Shown here in pieces: positions 62,585 through 64,000 of a DNA stretch of 64,000 bases (its first letter is position 1; the number at the start of each line of letters is the position of its first letter). The notes under the pieces were generated by a model, which did no database searches, had not been told where the DNA came from, and saw only the letters and a list, made by a program, of their open reading frames with translations. A program made the position numbers and the translations under genes. The DNA is from Tyzzerella sp963558545 (lineage in GTDB: Bacteria; Bacillota; Clostridia; Lachnospirales; CAG-274), in the NCBI RefSeq assembly GCF_963558545.1, contig NZ_CAUWHO010000009.1, forward strand, positions 1-64,000, read 5' to 3'.

Positions 62585-64000
62585 TTATTTGTTTTTTTCT
62601 GCAATAGCTTGATTTACTTCTGCTGTTATTTCATCTCCACCAGTTTTTTTCCAAGTTTCTACAAATTCATCAAAATAGTCTACAGGTTTTTCTCCTGTTA
62701 TTATTTTTAAATACATTTCTTGTTCTAATTTGCTAAGAGCTGGCCATTTTAAAGACATACTAGGAGTATTTCCATAGAAAATAGGAGTAATCTCTTTAAT
62801 GTTAGCTTTTGCTACAGTGCTAGGAGCTTCTACTAAAGACATATAGTGAGCCCAATCAGCTGGTGTTATTCCGCTTTGATTTTTTAAGTTATCCTCATAT
62901 GCTTTACAACCTTCATATAAAACTAAATCTGTTCTGTTAAGTTTAGATGTATCATTTGTATCTAAAGCTTCTTTTATTTTTGTTCCTAATTTAATAAGTC
63001 CATCATAATAGTCTATATTTGTAGCTAAAACAGAACCATCTACATTAAGCTTTTTGTAATCATTAAGCTCTTTTAAATCTTCTTTGTTTTCATCATAATT
63101 TGATAAATCATACTGTATGCTAGCAAGTTTCCATATTAGCTCTGGGTGTTCAAAGCCTTTTCTAACAACAAGATAACTGCTATTAGGGTTACCTGCAAAC
63201 ATTTTAAGTTGACCATTTTTATCAAAAGGTGATATACAAGGAACCCATTTTGCTTCTGGGTTTAATGAAGTTGATTCATTAACTTCCCAACCACCCCACC
63301 AGTTGCCAAAAAATGCTCCACTTTTTCCACTTGTAAGGATAGCTTTTCTATCATCATCAGTTCTAACAGCCATTTGTTTATCTATTAGCCCTTTTTTGTA
63401 CCAATCTGCTAAAACAGCAAGACCTTCTTTCATCTCTGGTTGTATAGAACCATAAAATGCATTGCCAGAGCCATCATCTAACCATTGGGAAGGGTATGCA
63501 CCAAAATATGCAAATATGTTATTAACTTGATAAGGTCCACCCGTTTTACCTGCAACCTCTGGTGCAACAACAAGTCCTTCTGTTTTACCAACTCCATTTC
63601 CACCTGGGTCTTTATCTTTAAATTGTTGTAAAACATTTTCCAAATCTTCTAAAGTTTTTGGAAGTTCAAGGCCTAATTTATCTAACCAGTCTTTTCTAAT
63701 CCATAATATACCAGGACCGTGAGATATTTCTGTTGTTGGTAATGCCATAAGCTTACCATCAAATGTAGCTTTTTCAAAAATTCTACCACCATAAGAGTTA
63801 TAAATTTCTTTTATTAAATCACTAGCAGTATTTTCGTAGCTTTCTGTTAAATCTGCTATTAAGTCATTTTCATATAATTGCTTTAAAGTTTCATAATCAC
63901 TAACAGCCATTATATCTGGTATTTCATTACTAACTATTGCCATAGAAACCTTTTGGTCATAGTCTTCGCCAGTATTTGCTTCAAAGATGTTTTCATTTTG
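62585..64000 (-). CDS. Extracellular solute-binding protein, LplA type (N-terminus outside window)
   Basis: The frame runs open to the right edge of the window; at least 471 residues are visible, including 19 codons before the first Met at 63943. The visible part has the family 1 solute-binding fold (IVSNEIPDIMAVSDYETLKQ; ILWIRKDWLDKLGLELPKTL; SGKSGAFFGNWWGGW). The end (EMYLKIITGEKPVDYFDEFV, then a Lys/Asn tail) is typical of LplA-like proteins of about 540 residues. The lipoprotein signal must lie beyond position 64000. It delivers a sugar to the permeases encoded after it. It is the first visible gene of the operon. Confidence 0.92.
   Translation of the reverse strand, partial: QNENIFEANTGEDYDQKVSMAIVSNEIPDIMAVSDYETLKQLYENDLIADLTESYENTASDLIKEIYNSYGGRIFEKATFDGKLMALPTTEISHGPGILWIRKDWLDKLGLELPKTLEDLENVLQQFKDKDPGGNGVGKTEGLVVAPEVAGKTGGPYQVNNIFAYFGAYPSQWLDDGSGNAFYGSIQPEMKEGLAVLADWYKKGLIDKQMAVRTDDDRKAILTSGKSGAFFGNWWGGWEVNESTSLNPEAKWVPCISPFDKNGQLKMFAGNPNSSYLVVRKGFEHPELIWKLASIQYDLSNYDENKEDLKELNDYKKLNVDGSVLATNIDYYDGLIKLGTKIKEALDTNDTSKLNRTDLVLYEGCKAYEDNLKNQSGITPADWAHYMSLVEAPSTVAKANIKEITPIFYGNTPSMSLKWPALSKLEQEMYLKIITGEKPVDYFDEFVETWKKTGGDEITAEVNQAIAEKNK

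Overview
The window comes from a very AT-rich, low-GC Gram-positive genome of the class Clostridia, most like a Lachnospirales-type anaerobe. The placement rests on strong AGGAGG-type ribosome sites with many TTG starts, CodY, MurE with the meso-diaminopimelate motif DNPR, SLH surface-anchoring domains, an LplABC-type sugar transporter, a PdaB-like deacetylase and a CspBA-like double subtilase. The last two suggest a spore former. Family-level placement is inference. Most genes lie on the minus strand.

Layout. At 1-190 lies the promoter and leader of what looks like a ribosomal RNA operon leaving the window on the minus strand; the 16S gene itself is outside. At 0.46-4.4 kb are a small anchored protein, a MATE exporter behind a 19-bp-spacer (MerR-type) promoter, a polysaccharide deacetylase and two PspC miniproteins. 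At 4.5-10.8 kb is a DNA-processing and nutrient-sensing set (comM, dprA, topA, codY, radC), with a divergent CaCA-type cation antiporter at 10.9-11.9 kb. At 12.0-18.5 kb is a cyclic-di-GMP neighbourhood: a diguanylate cyclase, a broken V4R sensor gene just upstream of it, and a FIST-EAL phosphodiesterase, with a phosphoglucomutase between. At 18.6-25.6 kb is a peptidoglycan precursor operon (murE-murF-mraY-murD-ftsW) ending in ispD. At 25.9-30.7 kb is a 1616-residue SLH surface protein with its own consensus promoter.

At 30.9-36.6 kb a cobalamin riboswitch heads cobT-cobU-cobS-(cobU-like)-cobC-btuF-cobQ. The set fits salvage of cobinamide and lower-ligand assembly rather than de novo synthesis. 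Its cobQ has lost the glutamine amidotransferase domain but kept the extreme C-terminal tail. At 36.7-45.9 kb are envelope and unknown genes: VanW/G5, a DUF4097-like protein, a 665-residue membrane protein, an unlisted 37-residue membrane peptide, a UvrD-type helicase, a prepilin-peptidase-like protein and a PEGA protein. At 46-50 kb are a LacI regulator, oligoendopeptidase F and a tRNA dihydrouridine synthase. At 50.5-54 kb is the tandem subtilase. At 54.1-55.3 kb are TraX-like and YqxD-family genes. At 55.3-64 kb is an alpha-glucan operon: solute-binding protein (cut by the window edge), two permeases, then three cytoplasmic glucan enzymes after a hairpin.

Several convergent gene pairs share perfect palindromes that overlap stop codons and probably serve as two-way terminators. 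I found no CRISPR array, tRNA gene, insertion sequence or prophage. The strongest candidates for something unusual are the GATase-less CobQ, the double subtilase with two apparently intact triads, the paired partial CobU proteins and the MerR-type operator at the MATE gene.
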